This document shows, piece after piece, positions 41,514-49,494 of a stretch of 64,000 nt of DNA (the stretch's first letter is position 1; each line of letters opens with the position of its first letter). The stretch is taken from positions 186,001 through 250,000 of the forward strand of contig NZ_BMOU01000006.1 of assembly GCF_014647235.1 (NCBI RefSeq), given 5' to 3'. The translations under genes and the position numbers were made by a program. This stretch comes from Haloarcula pellucida. GTDB lineage: Archaea; Halobacteriota; Halobacteria; Halobacteriales; Haloarculaceae. The notes below the pieces were generated by a model, which saw nothing but the letters and a program-made list of their open reading frames with translations, was not told where the DNA came from and made no database searches.

Positions 41514-42509
41514 ATGGAGTGTGACAAGTGCGGGGACGACGCGGTGCTGCACGCGGCCTACTCTGGACTCTACCTCTGTGAGGACCACCTCTGTCGGGCC
41601 GTCGAGAAGCGCGTCCGACGGCGCATCCGGGAGGACGGTCTGGTTCCGGACGACGCAACGCCCGAGGACCCCGAGACGTGGGTAATCGGCCTCTCGGGCG
41701 GGAAAGACAGCGTCGTCCTCACGGAGATTCTCCACGACGTGTTCGAGCAGGACCCCCGAATCGAACTCGTGGCCCTGTCTATCCACGAGGGCATCGAGGG
41801 GTACCGCGATAAGAGCCTGGAGGCCTGCGAGGAACTGACCGACGACCTCGGTATCCGCCACGAGGTGGTCGCCTACGCCGACGAGTTCGACGTGCAGATG
41901 GACGACGTCGTCGAGAAGGACCCCGAAGGGATGGCCGCCTGTGCGTACTGCGGGGTGTTCCGCCGCGACGTCCTCTCGCGGTACGCCGAGAAACTGGGTG
42001 CGGACAAACTGCTGACCGGCCACAATCTCGACGACGAGGCCGAGACGGCGCTGATGAACTTCCTCGAAGGCGACGTCGACCAGATAGCCAAACACTTCGA
42101 CGCCTCGCTGGGGCCGTTCGCGGACCACGACGGGGCGCCGACCGAGCGGACTCGTGAGGAGCAAGACCACCACGTCCCGCGCGCGAAACCGCTCCGGGAC
42201 GTCCCCGAGAAGGAAATCGCGCTGTACGCCCGGTTCCGCGACCTTCCGGCCCACATCACCGAGTGCCCACACGCCGAGGAGGCCTATCGCGGCGAGATTC
42301 AGGAGTTGATGCTCGGTCTGGAGGAAAACCATCCCGGGACCCGCCACTCCATCATGGCCGGCTACGAGAAACTCGCGGCGCTCGCGGCCGAGGCGTACGG
42401 CGGCGAGGACAGCGAGAAAGACTTCGGCGAGTGCGAGCAGTGCGGGGCGCCCACGGCCCGGGACCTGTGTCGGAAGTGCAATCTGCTGGACGCGCTCGAA
42501 GCGGTCTGA
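41514..42509 (+). CDS. ncsA: tRNA U34 2-thiolation protein NcsA (CTU1 family)
   Basis: A 331-residue adenylating sulfurtransferase that makes 2-thiouridine at the wobble base of tRNA. The N-terminus has a zinc finger (CDKCGDDAVLHAAY, then CEDHLC), the core has the PP-loop GLSGGKDSVVLTEIL, and the middle holds CAYCGVFRRDVL with the catalytic cysteine and GHNLDDEAET. A second zinc finger closes the protein (CEQCGAPTARDLCRKC). In haloarchaea the sulfur comes from the ubiquitin-like protein SAMP2, linking this gene to that pathway. All expected domains are present. Confidence 0.95.
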   Translation: MECDKCGDDAVLHAAYSGLYLCEDHLCRAVEKRVRRRIREDGLVPDDATPEDPETWVIGLSGGKDSVVLTEILHDVFEQDPRIELVALSIHEGIEGYRDKSLEACEELTDDLGIRHEVVAYADEFDVQMDDVVEKDPEGMAACAYCGVFRRDVLSRYAEKLGADKLLTGHNLDDEAETALMNFLEGDVDQIAKHFDASLGPFADHDGAPTERTREEQDHHVPRAKPLRDVPEKEIALYARFRDLPAHITECPHAEEAYRGEIQELMLGLEENHPGTRHSIMAGYEKLAALAAEAYGGEDSEKDFGECEQCGAPTARDLCRKCNLLDALEAV

Positions 42510-42537
42510 ACCCCGGACGATCTGACTCTCGGATGCG

Positions 42538-42930
42538 TCACCCTTTGTCCGTCCCCTGCCACGCTTGCACCCCGACGACAGTGCCGACGGCCTCGGTGAG
42601 TGCGACCGCGACCGCACTGGCCTGGAAGGGTAACCGCCAGTCGCCGGCCGGAATCGCGTGGACGTGGTCGGGGTTGTCGAGGACGAAGTGCAGATACCCT
42701 CCGACTGCCAGTGCCCCGACCAGTGACATCGCGAACAGCGGCGCGCCCAGCCGATGGCCGCGCCGGGCGAGGAGCACGCCAGCGATGGGGCCGACGAACG
42801 TCGTGCCGACGACGATGACGTTCTGCCAGGCCGGCAGCGACACCGCCACGAGTCCGTGGGTCACACCGTGGCCGGCCGCGACGAGCAGGTGGACGGCGAG
42901 CGCCGCCGAGAGACCGACCTGTCGATTCAT
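42538..42930 (-). CDS. Small membrane protein, downstream of an epimerase
   Basis: A 130-residue polytopic protein with about four helices (LSAALAVHLLVAAGHGVTHG, VIVVGTTFVGPIAGVLLARR, FAMSLVGALAVGGYLHFVL, ASAVAVALTEAVGTVVG). Several histidines in the helices (HLLVAAGHGVTHG, DNPDHVHAI) are unusual and could bind a cofactor or metal. Its ATG overlaps the stop of the epimerase gene (ATGA), so they are co-translated. No family was recognised. Confidence 0.65.
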   Translation of the reverse strand: MNRQVGLSAALAVHLLVAAGHGVTHGLVAVSLPAWQNVIVVGTTFVGPIAGVLLARRGHRLGAPLFAMSLVGALAVGGYLHFVLDNPDHVHAIPAGDWRLPFQASAVAVALTEAVGTVVGVQAWQGTDKG

Positions 42931-43901
42931 CGTACGCTCGCCTCCAGTTCCCGGATCGTCCCGGTTTCACGCCACTGATCGACGACCTGATCGAGGCCGT
43001 CTTCGACAGTCGGATATCGGGGCGACCAGTCGAACGCCGCACGGAAGCGCTCGTTCGTCGTCGGCATCGGATTGGTGAGCAGGCGAACGAGTTGGTCGTC
43101 GACGGCGAATCGGGCGAGCCAGGCGGGCACGCGCCGGGGCCGGGGAGCGTTCAGTCGCTCGGCAAGCGTCCGGAGAAACTGCCCGTAGGTCGTCGGTTCG
43201 TCGTCGACGACGTGGAAGGTCCCCGTCGCCTCGCCCTCGATGGCGTCGGCGAACGCGCGGCCGGCGTCGTCGACGTGCACGAACGAGAAGGGCGTGTCCC
43301 GTCGACCCAGGAGTCCGCGGCCGACGATGGGGAGTTGCCGACCGAGCAGTCGCTCGCCGAACAGCCGCGTGTGTGCGGCATCGGGTGCGTAGAAGTAGCC
43401 GCCACGGAGGACGACCGGGTCGAAGCCGTGCGTCGTGGCTCCGTCGTCGACGATTCGCTCGGCGTCGAGCGCCGACTGCGTCGAGCGGTCGGGGTTCGGC
43501 GCGGACTCCTCGTCGAAGTGGCCCCCGTCTGGCTGGCGCGCTAGCCAGACGACGCTCTGTAGGAGGACACGCTCGGCGTCGGCCGAGGCCGCCGCCGCGA
43601 CGAGGTTCGTCGCTCCGACTCGACGGATTCGGTTGTTTCGCTCCCAGTCTTCGTCGTCGGGGTCGGTATCGGTGGGTATCTTCGTCGCGGCGTGGACGAC
43701 CGCGTCGGCATCGGCGGCCCCTTCGATCAGCGACGCTCGGTCGAGGACGTCGCCACGGTGGGGGACCCCACCGCGGTCGCGAACGATCTGATCCCCGCGC
43801 TCGTCACGCGTCAATCCGACAACGTCGTGCCCTCGTGCCGTACACGTCTCGACGATTCGCCGACCGAGGACACCCGTCGATCCGGCTACGAATACTTTCA
43901 T
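42927..43901 (-). CDS. NAD-dependent epimerase/dehydratase family protein
   Basis: A 324-residue extended short-chain dehydrogenase. The N-terminal nucleotide loop reads VFVAGSTGVLGRRIVETC and is followed by the core GDVLDRASLIEGAADADAVV. The usual Tyr-xxx-Lys pair is not clearly present (LQSVVWLARQ replaces it), which moves it towards atypical or NmrA-like members. The function could be sugar modification or NAD(P)H sensing. The small membrane gene follows with an ATGA overlap. Confidence 0.82.
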   Translation of the reverse strand: MKVFVAGSTGVLGRRIVETCTARGHDVVGLTRDERGDQIVRDRGGVPHRGDVLDRASLIEGAADADAVVHAATKIPTDTDPDDEDWERNNRIRRVGATNLVAAAASADAERVLLQSVVWLARQPDGGHFDEESAPNPDRSTQSALDAERIVDDGATTHGFDPVVLRGGYFYAPDAAHTRLFGERLLGRQLPIVGRGLLGRRDTPFSFVHVDDAGRAFADAIEGEATGTFHVVDDEPTTYGQFLRTLAERLNAPRPRRVPAWLARFAVDDQLVRLLTNPMPTTNERFRAAFDWSPRYPTVEDGLDQVVDQWRETGTIRELEASVR

Positions 43902-43991
43902 ACGCGCTGATTACCCGCGGATCAGCAAACGGTCACTGCCCACGCTGGTCGGGCCATTTAAGAGGATACTCGTCGCACTTTCACGGCGACC

Positions 43992-44651
43992 GTGCGCTAT
44001 CTCCACCTCCGACTGGCCGGCGAGGAGGCGACGTTACACCCACTGGTCGCGACGCTCACCGACCCGGACCTCTTTAGGGACGCGAAGATGGTCGACTGGA
44101 TGCCGTCGTTCGATCCGAAACGAGCGACCGTCCTCCTCTATCTCGACGGCGACCTCGACCGGTTCGAGTCCGTCCTCGCCGACACCGACCTCGTCCTCGA
44201 ATACGACGTGACGCCGTTCGGCGACGGTCGGGGCTACGCCTACGTCCACTCCGTTCCCCATCCCACGGAGTGGCAACTGTTCGAAGTCGGCATGATCGAA
44301 GGGTTGCTCCCGGTCTTTCCAGTCCAGTATCACCACGACGGATCGTTGACGATGCGAATCGTCGGCCCCCACCAGCGCCTGCAAGCGGCCGTCGACGCGA
44401 CGCCCTCGGGAGTCGATACAGTCATCCAACAGGTCGGCGAGTACGATTTGGGCCGACCACCGATTCCGCCCGCGCTCCCGCCACGACAGCGGGACGCCCT
44501 CGCCGTCGCACTCGACGCCGGCTACTACGACGTACCCCGAACCGCGAACCGGGACGACGTCGCCGCCAGACTCGACTGTGCGCCCAGTACCGCTTCCGAA
44601 CACCTCCAGAAGGCCGAGGCGCATCTCGTCCGGACGTTTCTCGATCACTGA
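43992..44651 (+). CDS. Bacterio-opsin-activator-type HTH regulator
   Basis: A 219-residue regulator with an HTH_10 module at about residues 155-215: LPPRQRDALAVALDAGYYDV, NRDDVAARLDCAPSTASEHL and QKAEAHLVRTFL. The N-terminal beta-rich region (HPLVATLTDPDLFRDAKMV) is the usual haloarchaeal sensing part. It starts with GTG at 43992, with a TATA-like CCATTTAAGAGG about 30 bases upstream, again suggesting a leaderless transcript. It is divergent from the epimerase unit across 90 bases, which it may control. Confidence 0.85.
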   Translation: MRYLHLRLAGEEATLHPLVATLTDPDLFRDAKMVDWMPSFDPKRATVLLYLDGDLDRFESVLADTDLVLEYDVTPFGDGRGYAYVHSVPHPTEWQLFEVGMIEGLLPVFPVQYHHDGSLTMRIVGPHQRLQAAVDATPSGVDTVIQQVGEYDLGRPPIPPALPPRQRDALAVALDAGYYDVPRTANRDDVAARLDCAPSTASEHLQKAEAHLVRTFLDH

Positions 44652-44737
44652 GCGGTCGGTCGGCAGCCCCGCCTGACGGCCGCATCGCTCGCCATATTGC
44701 CGCTGAAAAAGAACGTCCCGTCGACCGAAAGAGCCGA

Positions 44738-45967
44738 TTACTCGTTGGTCCGGATGACGTCGAGGCCGTTGTTCTTCTCGCGTTGGTCGCGGCCGCCGTC
44801 GGTCTCGCCGTAGCCGGTGTGACCGCCGGAACTGCTGCCGCCGGCACTGGCGCCGTCGAAACTCTCGACGTTGTCGCTCGCGTCGAAGGAGGTGTCGTCG
44901 CCGACCTCCTGAATGGCCTCGCGGGACTTGTTGGCCTGCTTCTGGGTGGTCGGACCGAGCACCTGTGCGGACTGGACGCCGGTCATGATGGCCATGACGC
45001 GGACCTTGCCTTTGTACTCTTCCTGAATCCGGGCGCCCCAGATGACGTTCGCCGAGGCCTCTAAGCGCTCGGTGATGTTCTGGGCGATGCCCTCCGCCTC
45101 CTTCAGGGTGAGGTCCGGACCGCCGGTGATGTGGACCAGCCCACCGCTGGCACCGCGGTAGTCCACGTCCAGCAGCGGGTGGTTCATCGCGTCCTTGACG
45201 ACCTCTTCTGTCTTGTTCTTGTCTTGGGTCTCACCCACGAGCATCACCGCGACCCCGCCCTGATTCATGATGGAGGTCATGTCGGCGTAGTCGAGGTTGA
45301 TGAGGCTCGGTTGGGTGATGGTCTCGGAGATGCCCTTGACGGTCTCGGCGATGATCTGGTCCATCACCGAGAACGCCTTGCCGATGGGCAGGTTCGGGAC
45401 GTAATCGAGCAGGCGGTTGTTGTCCAGCACGATGATGGAGTCCGCTTCGTTGCGAAGCTTCTCCAGCCCTTCTTCGGCCTTGACCGTGCGGGCACGCTCG
45501 ACGTTGAACGGCGTCGACACCATGCCGACGACGATTGCGCCCTGTTCTTTCGCGATCTTCGAGACGACGGGGGCGGCACCGGTTCCGGTCCCGCCACCCA
45601 TCCCGGCGGTGACGAACACGAGGTCGGCGTCGCCGAGTACCTCCTTGATGGTCCCCTGTGCCATCTCGGTGGCGCGTTCACCCATCGAGGGGTCGCCACC
45701 GGCACCGAGGCCGTTGGTGAGGGACTTGCCGACCAGAATCTTCGTGTCGGCTTCGATCATCTTCAGGTGCTGCTTGTCCGTGTTGATGGCCACGGTATCG
45801 GCACCCTCGACGCCGATGTTGTAGAGCCGATTGACGGTGTTGTTCCCGGCACCACCACAGCCGACGATGACGATGCGCGGGTCGCCGAATCCGTCGACGT
45901 CCTCGTCGGACAGTTGCTTCTGTTCCTGCTCGTCGCGTTCGAGGGCCTCGTTGACGATATCCTGCAT
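44738..45967 (-). CDS. ftsZ2: Cell division tubulin FtsZ2
   Basis: A 409-residue tubulin-like GTPase needed for constriction at mid-cell. The GTP-binding signature [14 protein letters not shown], the nucleotide loop VGCGGAGNN and the T7 loop [15 protein letters not shown] are intact. The N-terminal extension [16 protein letters not shown] and the C-terminal tail after a Gly/Ser linker ([11 protein letters not shown]) are features of the FtsZ2 subgroup rather than FtsZ1. The cdrS gene ends 2 bases before its start, so both come from one transcript. Regulation by the CdrS/CdrL ribbon-helix-helix proteins is known from haloarchaeal work. Confidence 0.97.
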   Translation of the reverse strand: MQDIVNEALERDEQEQKQLSDEDVDGFGDPRIVIVGCGGAGNNTVNRLYNIGVEGADTVAINTDKQHLKMIEADTKILVGKSLTNGLGAGGDPSMGERATEMAQGTIKEVLGDADLVFVTAGMGGGTGTGAAPVVSKIAKEQGAIVVGMVSTPFNVERARTVKAEEGLEKLRNEADSIIVLDNNRLLDYVPNLPIGKAFSVMDQIIAETVKGISETITQPSLINLDYADMTSIMNQGGVAVMLVGETQDKNKTEEVVKDAMNHPLLDVDYRGASGGLVHITGGPDLTLKEAEGIAQNITERLEASANVIWGARIQEEYKGKVRVMAIMTGVQSAQVLGPTTQKQANKSREAIQEVGDDTSFDASDNVESFDGASAGGSSSGGHTGYGETDGGRDQREKNNGLDVIRTNE

Positions 45968-45969
45968 CG

Positions 45970-46158
45970 TTACGCCCTCGCCCAGGTTCGCTTGCGCTTG
46001 CCTTTCTCGGAGGCACGTTCGGAACCGTCCTGTTCTGCGAGCATCTCACGGACGGCCGACCGGATCGCTTCGCTCCGGTTGGGGTACTCCCCCGTCTCGA
46101 CCATCTGTTCGACCTCTTCGATCTGCTGCTTCGGAATCCGTAGTGTCACACGCTCCAT
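45970..46158 (-). CDS. cdrS: CdrS, short ribbon-helix-helix division regulator
   Basis: A 62-residue protein that is essentially one ribbon-helix-helix domain: [20 protein letters not shown], then [18 protein letters not shown], with a basic tail. The ATG at 46158 is chosen because the family starts with this beta strand; the longer frame adds 19 unrelated residues. It lies 2 bases upstream of ftsZ2. CdrS is known in Halobacterium and Haloferax as a regulator of ftsZ2 and division. The upstream leader is about 138 bases and holds repeat elements that could bind CdrS or CdrL. Confidence 0.93.
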   Translation of the reverse strand: MERVTLRIPKQQIEEVEQMVETGEYPNRSEAIRSAVREMLAEQDGSERASEKGKRKRTWARA

Positions 46159-46375
46159 GGTTAGTTGTCCCCTTTGGGTAAGACGGTCCGAACGGGGCGT
46201 GTTTACGACCCGCACGACCGTTTACACAGCGAAATCGCCGGACGGTGACGGGGATGCCACCCCGACGCCCGCTGTGTAAGACGACCGTCTTACGCACAAG
46301 GTACCACAGACTGGGGGATATTAAAACTACCGCCGAGTGTATGACAAAATCGCGTTTACGAGTTTAGAACGCCCG
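46159..46375 (-). promoter_or_regulatory. cdrS-ftsZ2 promoter and leader with operator-like palindrome
   Basis: On the minus strand a TATA-like GTTTTAATAT lies at 46318-46327, which puts the start of transcription near 46296. Right there, at 46276-46293, is GTAAGACG-AC-CGTCTTAC, an exact 8-bp inverted repeat that extends to 11 bp with one mismatch. Related half sites recur in the leader: GTAAGACGGTC at 46178-46188 and GACCGTTTAC near 46216-46225. This is the layout of a repressor or autoregulatory site for a ribbon-helix-helix protein. Confidence 0.6.
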
Positions 46376-47005
46376 CTACCGTTCGTTTGCACCACTTCGC
46401 GTCTGATCGAGGACGTCGGCGGCTGGCGTCCGTCGACCACAGCTCGGGCAGAAACCCCAATCAGACCGGAGTTCGTCCCCGCAATCGCAGAACACGCGCC
46501 GGGACGCCTTCTCTCCACAGTTCGGGCAGTAAACGTGGTCTGGAGACAGGTTCTCGCCACATTGGGCGCACGGTTGGGGCTCCACTTCCGGCGCGTTTTC
46601 ACGTCCGGCGGCCGCTGTCTTACGACCGTCGCGGTCGTGTGATACGTCTTCCGACACGCCGTTAGACACGCGGTCTGACGCGGTGGCAGTCTCACCTTGA
46701 CCGGACGATACAGCGCCTGTATCGCCGTCGAGGCTGATGTTTACGTTGACGTCTTGTGGTCGGCGGTCCGGGACCGCCTCCGCCAGTCGGTCGGCGATGA
46801 TGGTGTCGACACGCTCCGCGATGAGTTCGTCGATGCTCTCGGTGTCTGTCACCGGGTCTGCATCGGTCGAGCGGGTGTCTGACGACTCTGCGTCGTCGTT
46901 CAGGTACGCTCGGAGCGCCTCCCGCATGACCTCGCTCTTCGAGGCGTCGAACGCCTCGAGTCGCTCGATGAGGTCGTCGTCAGCGCGGAACGTGATCTTG
47001 CTCAT
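46376..47005 (-). CDS. cdrL: CdrL, long ribbon-helix-helix division regulator with zinc ribbons
   Basis: A 209-residue regulator. Residues 1-40 form the ribbon-helix-helix domain (MSKITFRADDDLIERLEAF, SKSEVMREALRAYL). An acidic, low-complexity middle (about 45-145) follows, then a C-terminal double zinc ribbon: CAQCGENLSPDHVYCPNCG and FCDCGDELRSDWGFCPSCG. The ATG at 47005 is preferred since a TATA-like GAAATACC lies about 30 bases upstream. CdrL is described as the upstream regulator of cdrS-ftsZ2, and here it sits just ahead of that operon on the same strand. Confidence 0.9.
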   Translation of the reverse strand: MSKITFRADDDLIERLEAFDASKSEVMREALRAYLNDDAESSDTRSTDADPVTDTESIDELIAERVDTIIADRLAEAVPDRRPQDVNVNISLDGDTGAVSSGQGETATASDRVSNGVSEDVSHDRDGRKTAAAGRENAPEVEPQPCAQCGENLSPDHVYCPNCGEKASRRVFCDCGDELRSDWGFCPSCGRRTPAADVLDQTRSGANER

Positions 47006-47088
47006 CCGACTCGTCATACACGTTGTCACCCGGGTATTTCAATCTTCCCGCTGTGTCTGACGGGCGTCTGCCGATGCTGACGAAACAG

Positions 47089-47307
47089 TTACTCACGGGG
47101 GTCGAACCCGGCGCTCCAAGCGTCGCCGCAGTTCGGACAGTCGATGCGATAGGTGTTCGACCGCAGGAAGTGTGTTTCTTCCTCGACAGCGAACTCACCC
47201 GCGTCACGAGCACACGGGACGTGGAACCCCTCGCCGCAGTGGTCACACGTCACCGACTGTTGCTCGTTGGTCAGCGGGTCACCACAGTATGGGCAGTCGG
47301 TGAGCAC
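47089..47307 (-). CDS. Zinc-finger microprotein
   Basis: A 72-residue protein with three CxxC-type metal knuckles: CPYCGDPL, CDHCGEGFHVPC and CPNCGDAW. The central cluster, with its C-H-C arrangement, resembles a small treble-clef or RING-like finger, and the acidic remainder is short. It is transcribed in the same direction as cdrL, 83 bases upstream of it. No operon or family could be named; nucleic-acid or protein binding is likely. Confidence 0.75.
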   Translation of the reverse strand: MLTDCPYCGDPLTNEQQSVTCDHCGEGFHVPCARDAGEFAVEEETHFLRSNTYRIDCPNCGDAWSAGFDPRE

Positions 47308-47431
47308 GTGTACATCCAGTTACAACGAGCGGTGGTTTACGTGTTGTGTGGGCCGACCGTGTGACTGCCCCGCGAACCACTGTCGAATAACAATCCTTAA
47401 GTCTGGACGGCGGGGTAATTTCGGGTACAGC

Positions 47432-47505
47432 CCGCCCTTAGCTCAGACTGGTAGAGCAGTCGACTGTAGATCGACTTGTCCCCCGTTCAAATCGGGGAGG
47501 GCGGA
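47432..47505 (+). tRNA. tRNA-Tyr (anticodon GTA)
   Basis: The 74-base sequence folds into a normal cloverleaf. The acceptor arms are CCGCCCT and AGGGCGG with discriminator A, and the D arm has TAGCTCAGACTGGTAGAGCA. The anticodon stem-loop is GTCGA-CTGTAGA-TCGAC, giving anticodon GTA, and the T arm is CCCCG-TTCAAAT-CGGGG. The C1-G72 pair is the archaeal tyrosine identity element. No intron is present and CCA is not encoded. A TATA-like CCTTAAG lies about 35 bases upstream. Confidence 0.97.
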
Positions 47506-47547
47506 CTACATTTTCAGCCGAACTATGGCTGATAGCGTACGCCACGT

Positions 47548-48230
47548 TTACACGTCTTTGTAGTCCTCTACTTCCGATATTACATTCGCGCGAAGTACCA
47601 GAAAATCCTGATTGGAGCTTGTCTCCAGTGGGGGGTCTTCGTTGTCTGTCGAGTTCCATAGCTGACCGGAGGTGGTGCGCGTGAGCCGGAGCGCGTCGAC
47701 GGCGCGCGAGGTCGACGCCGACACACCGATGGTGCCGACCAAACCGTAGCTGAGAGTGCGTTTCATCGGTGGTCGCCCGAGGTAGCTGATGACGTAGTAG
47801 CCGGCGGCCTCGACGGCGACGACGACCAGGCCGAAGGCGGCGGTCCCGGCGACGGCGTCACCGATACCGAGGATGTTCAGCCCGGTCAGCAGGACGATGA
47901 GAAGCGTCCCCCCGGCGAGGTACGTTTCGACCGTGGCCGAGCCACGGACGATCTCGTAGAGGTCCGTTTCCACTTCGTAGGTCTTGTTCTTGCTCTCGTT
48001 GACGCGGTTGGTCGCGTACGCCGCGACGAGCGCGGCGAGCGAGAGGAGGAACGCGAACGGATGTCCGTGTTCTGGACGGTGACGACGGCGGCGCTCAGGT
48101 CGTACCCGAGCATACTGATAGAAGCGATTCCGTTGGTGACGAACGCGCTGGCCGTGAAGATGACCCCTGCCAGTGCGTCTTCGATGTCGATTTTCCCGAA
48201 CATAGTGCGAGTGGCCGCGAGTGCGGCCAT
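47548..48230 (-). pseudogene. Membrane protein with one frameshift
   Basis: Two frames give consecutive parts of a single polytopic protein. The N-terminal part ([20 protein letters not shown], then [16 protein letters not shown]) ends near 48060. The next piece in another frame reads [20 protein letters not shown], continues into [20 protein letters not shown], and runs to the stop at 47548 with three more helices. A single base change in the frame around 48055-48062 would join them into a 220-residue protein. This may be a true decay event or a sequencing slip. The family is not certain; DUF2391 is one possibility. Confidence 0.7.
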
Positions 48231-48312
48231 GCCCGCCGCTCTCGGGTAGTCCGGTAAAAGTCAGGTAGCTCCTTGTAATATAGACGAAACTTAGATCCCA
48301 GGACAGCCTATG

Positions 48313-48924
48313 CTACCAATTCCAGTATTTCCACGCACCGTATATCGTTCCGATAGCAAATCCGGCAGAGTGCGCCACATTAGCGCTTGATGTCATACCC
48401 GGAACTGAACTGATATATCCCGCAATCGATAGCGGTATTGCGAGAGAGACGGCGATCGCTCCCATGAACAATCCAAATTCGAGGCTATTATTTTCATATA
48501 TCTGGCTGCGGAACGCAAGAAATGCGTAGGCTGGCGGGAATGAATATACAGCCCCGCTGAACCCGAGTGTCCCCGCTTGCCCTGTGATTATGGCAGAATA
48601 AAGCACTTGGAGGTATATTGATAAGTAGGCTGTTAGGGCTGTGTAAACTATGTATTCTCGTGATTTTAGCTGGTCTTCAGTCAACCAGCCCCATATCACA
48701 AAAAGTGCCATGTTTGGGAGCAAATGGAAGAGAAATGAGCTGTGAGAAAGTGGTGCGATTAATAATCCCGGCGTCAGACTTGGTTGTGCGACAAACCAGA
48801 ACTTGAATAGTGATTCAGAGACTCTAGAAACGTATATCTCTACCTGTAGGATACCAATCATTCCGAGTATGAGTATTGGTGTTAAATGATTCCGGTACAG
48901 AAATGCTCGAACGCGGGATATCAT
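48313..48924 (-). CDS. Rhomboid-family intramembrane serine protease
   Basis: A 203-residue protein with six helices. The rhomboid core is visible: HLLPNMALFVIWGWLTED in the first conserved region, GFSGAVYSFPPAYAF with the catalytic serine in GxSG, and NVAHSAGFAIGTIYG with the catalytic histidine. Rhomboids cut membrane proteins within the bilayer and release their outer parts. The gene is much less GC-rich than its neighbours and uses A/T-ending codons, pointing to transfer. It starts an island after tRNA-Tyr. Confidence 0.9.
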   Translation of the reverse strand: MISRVRAFLYRNHLTPILILGMIGILQVEIYVSRVSESLFKFWFVAQPSLTPGLLIAPLSHSSFLFHLLPNMALFVIWGWLTEDQLKSREYIVYTALTAYLSIYLQVLYSAIITGQAGTLGFSGAVYSFPPAYAFLAFRSQIYENNSLEFGLFMGAIAVSLAIPLSIAGYISSVPGMTSSANVAHSAGFAIGTIYGAWKYWNW

Positions 48925-49239
48925 GGCTTAATTCAATTCTCCCAACCATAATAGGATGGCGGAGGGTGCGCTCTTGATGTATTCCACAACACGAGCTTTA
49001 TGAAACGAAGGAGGGCAACCAGTTTTTATGAGATCCCATGGGGTCGCAACTCGAAGATCGGCGTCGACGCGATATGCACACGAGCCCGAAATGGCCGTGT
49101 GCATATTCGGGTGGGTATCGGGCTGAGTGGAAGACGTCGACGAGCGATGGGCATGGGCCGCGCCGGTCTTTATCAGTAATCGGGCTTCGAGTTGGTCGAG
49201 AATACCTCGCTTTTGCCCTCGTGTTCACGAGCGGTGGGT
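48925..49239. other. Intergenic interval with an 11-bp hairpin
   Basis: No gene is seen in these 315 bases. TATA-like stretches occur near 49021 (AGTTTTTATG) and near 49172 (TCTTTATCA); the second would serve the DUF7692 gene. The main feature is an exact inverted repeat, ATATGCACACG at 49072-49082 and CGTGTGCATAT at 49096-49106, with a 13-base loop. It may be a protein site or an RNA hairpin in a long leader. Confidence 0.5.
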
Positions 49240-49494
49240 ATGCGAATCCGCGAAGACGGCAAGCACGCGCACCGCACGGACACCATCGAGCAGGCCGCCG
49301 AGTTCTTGGACTGCAACAAGACGACTGCATTGATGAAGTCCGCCGAGTTCTCGTGGCGGATCGACGAGCGAATTCGAGAAGTGCTGTCGCGAGATGACTT
49401 GACGCTTCAGCAGAAGCGAGAAACCGCTGAAACGCTACGAGTTCCCGGTACCTACGAGATCGAGATAGAACAAGCAGTCTGTATCGACTTCTAA
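49240..49494 (+). CDS. DUF7692-like small haloarchaeal protein
   Basis: An 84-residue soluble protein. The pattern MRIREDGKHAHRTDTIEQAA, FLDCNKTTALMKSAEF, DDLTLQQKRETAETLRV and a C-terminal beta strand matches a small haloarchaeal family (DUF7692 from memory) found mostly on plasmids and in islands. The ATG at 49240 gives the usual start. Its last four bases overlap the converging lipoprotein gene. The helical centre could bind DNA or protein; function unknown. Confidence 0.7.
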   Translation: MRIREDGKHAHRTDTIEQAAEFLDCNKTTALMKSAEFSWRIDERIREVLSRDDLTLQQKRETAETLRVPGTYEIEIEQAVCIDF

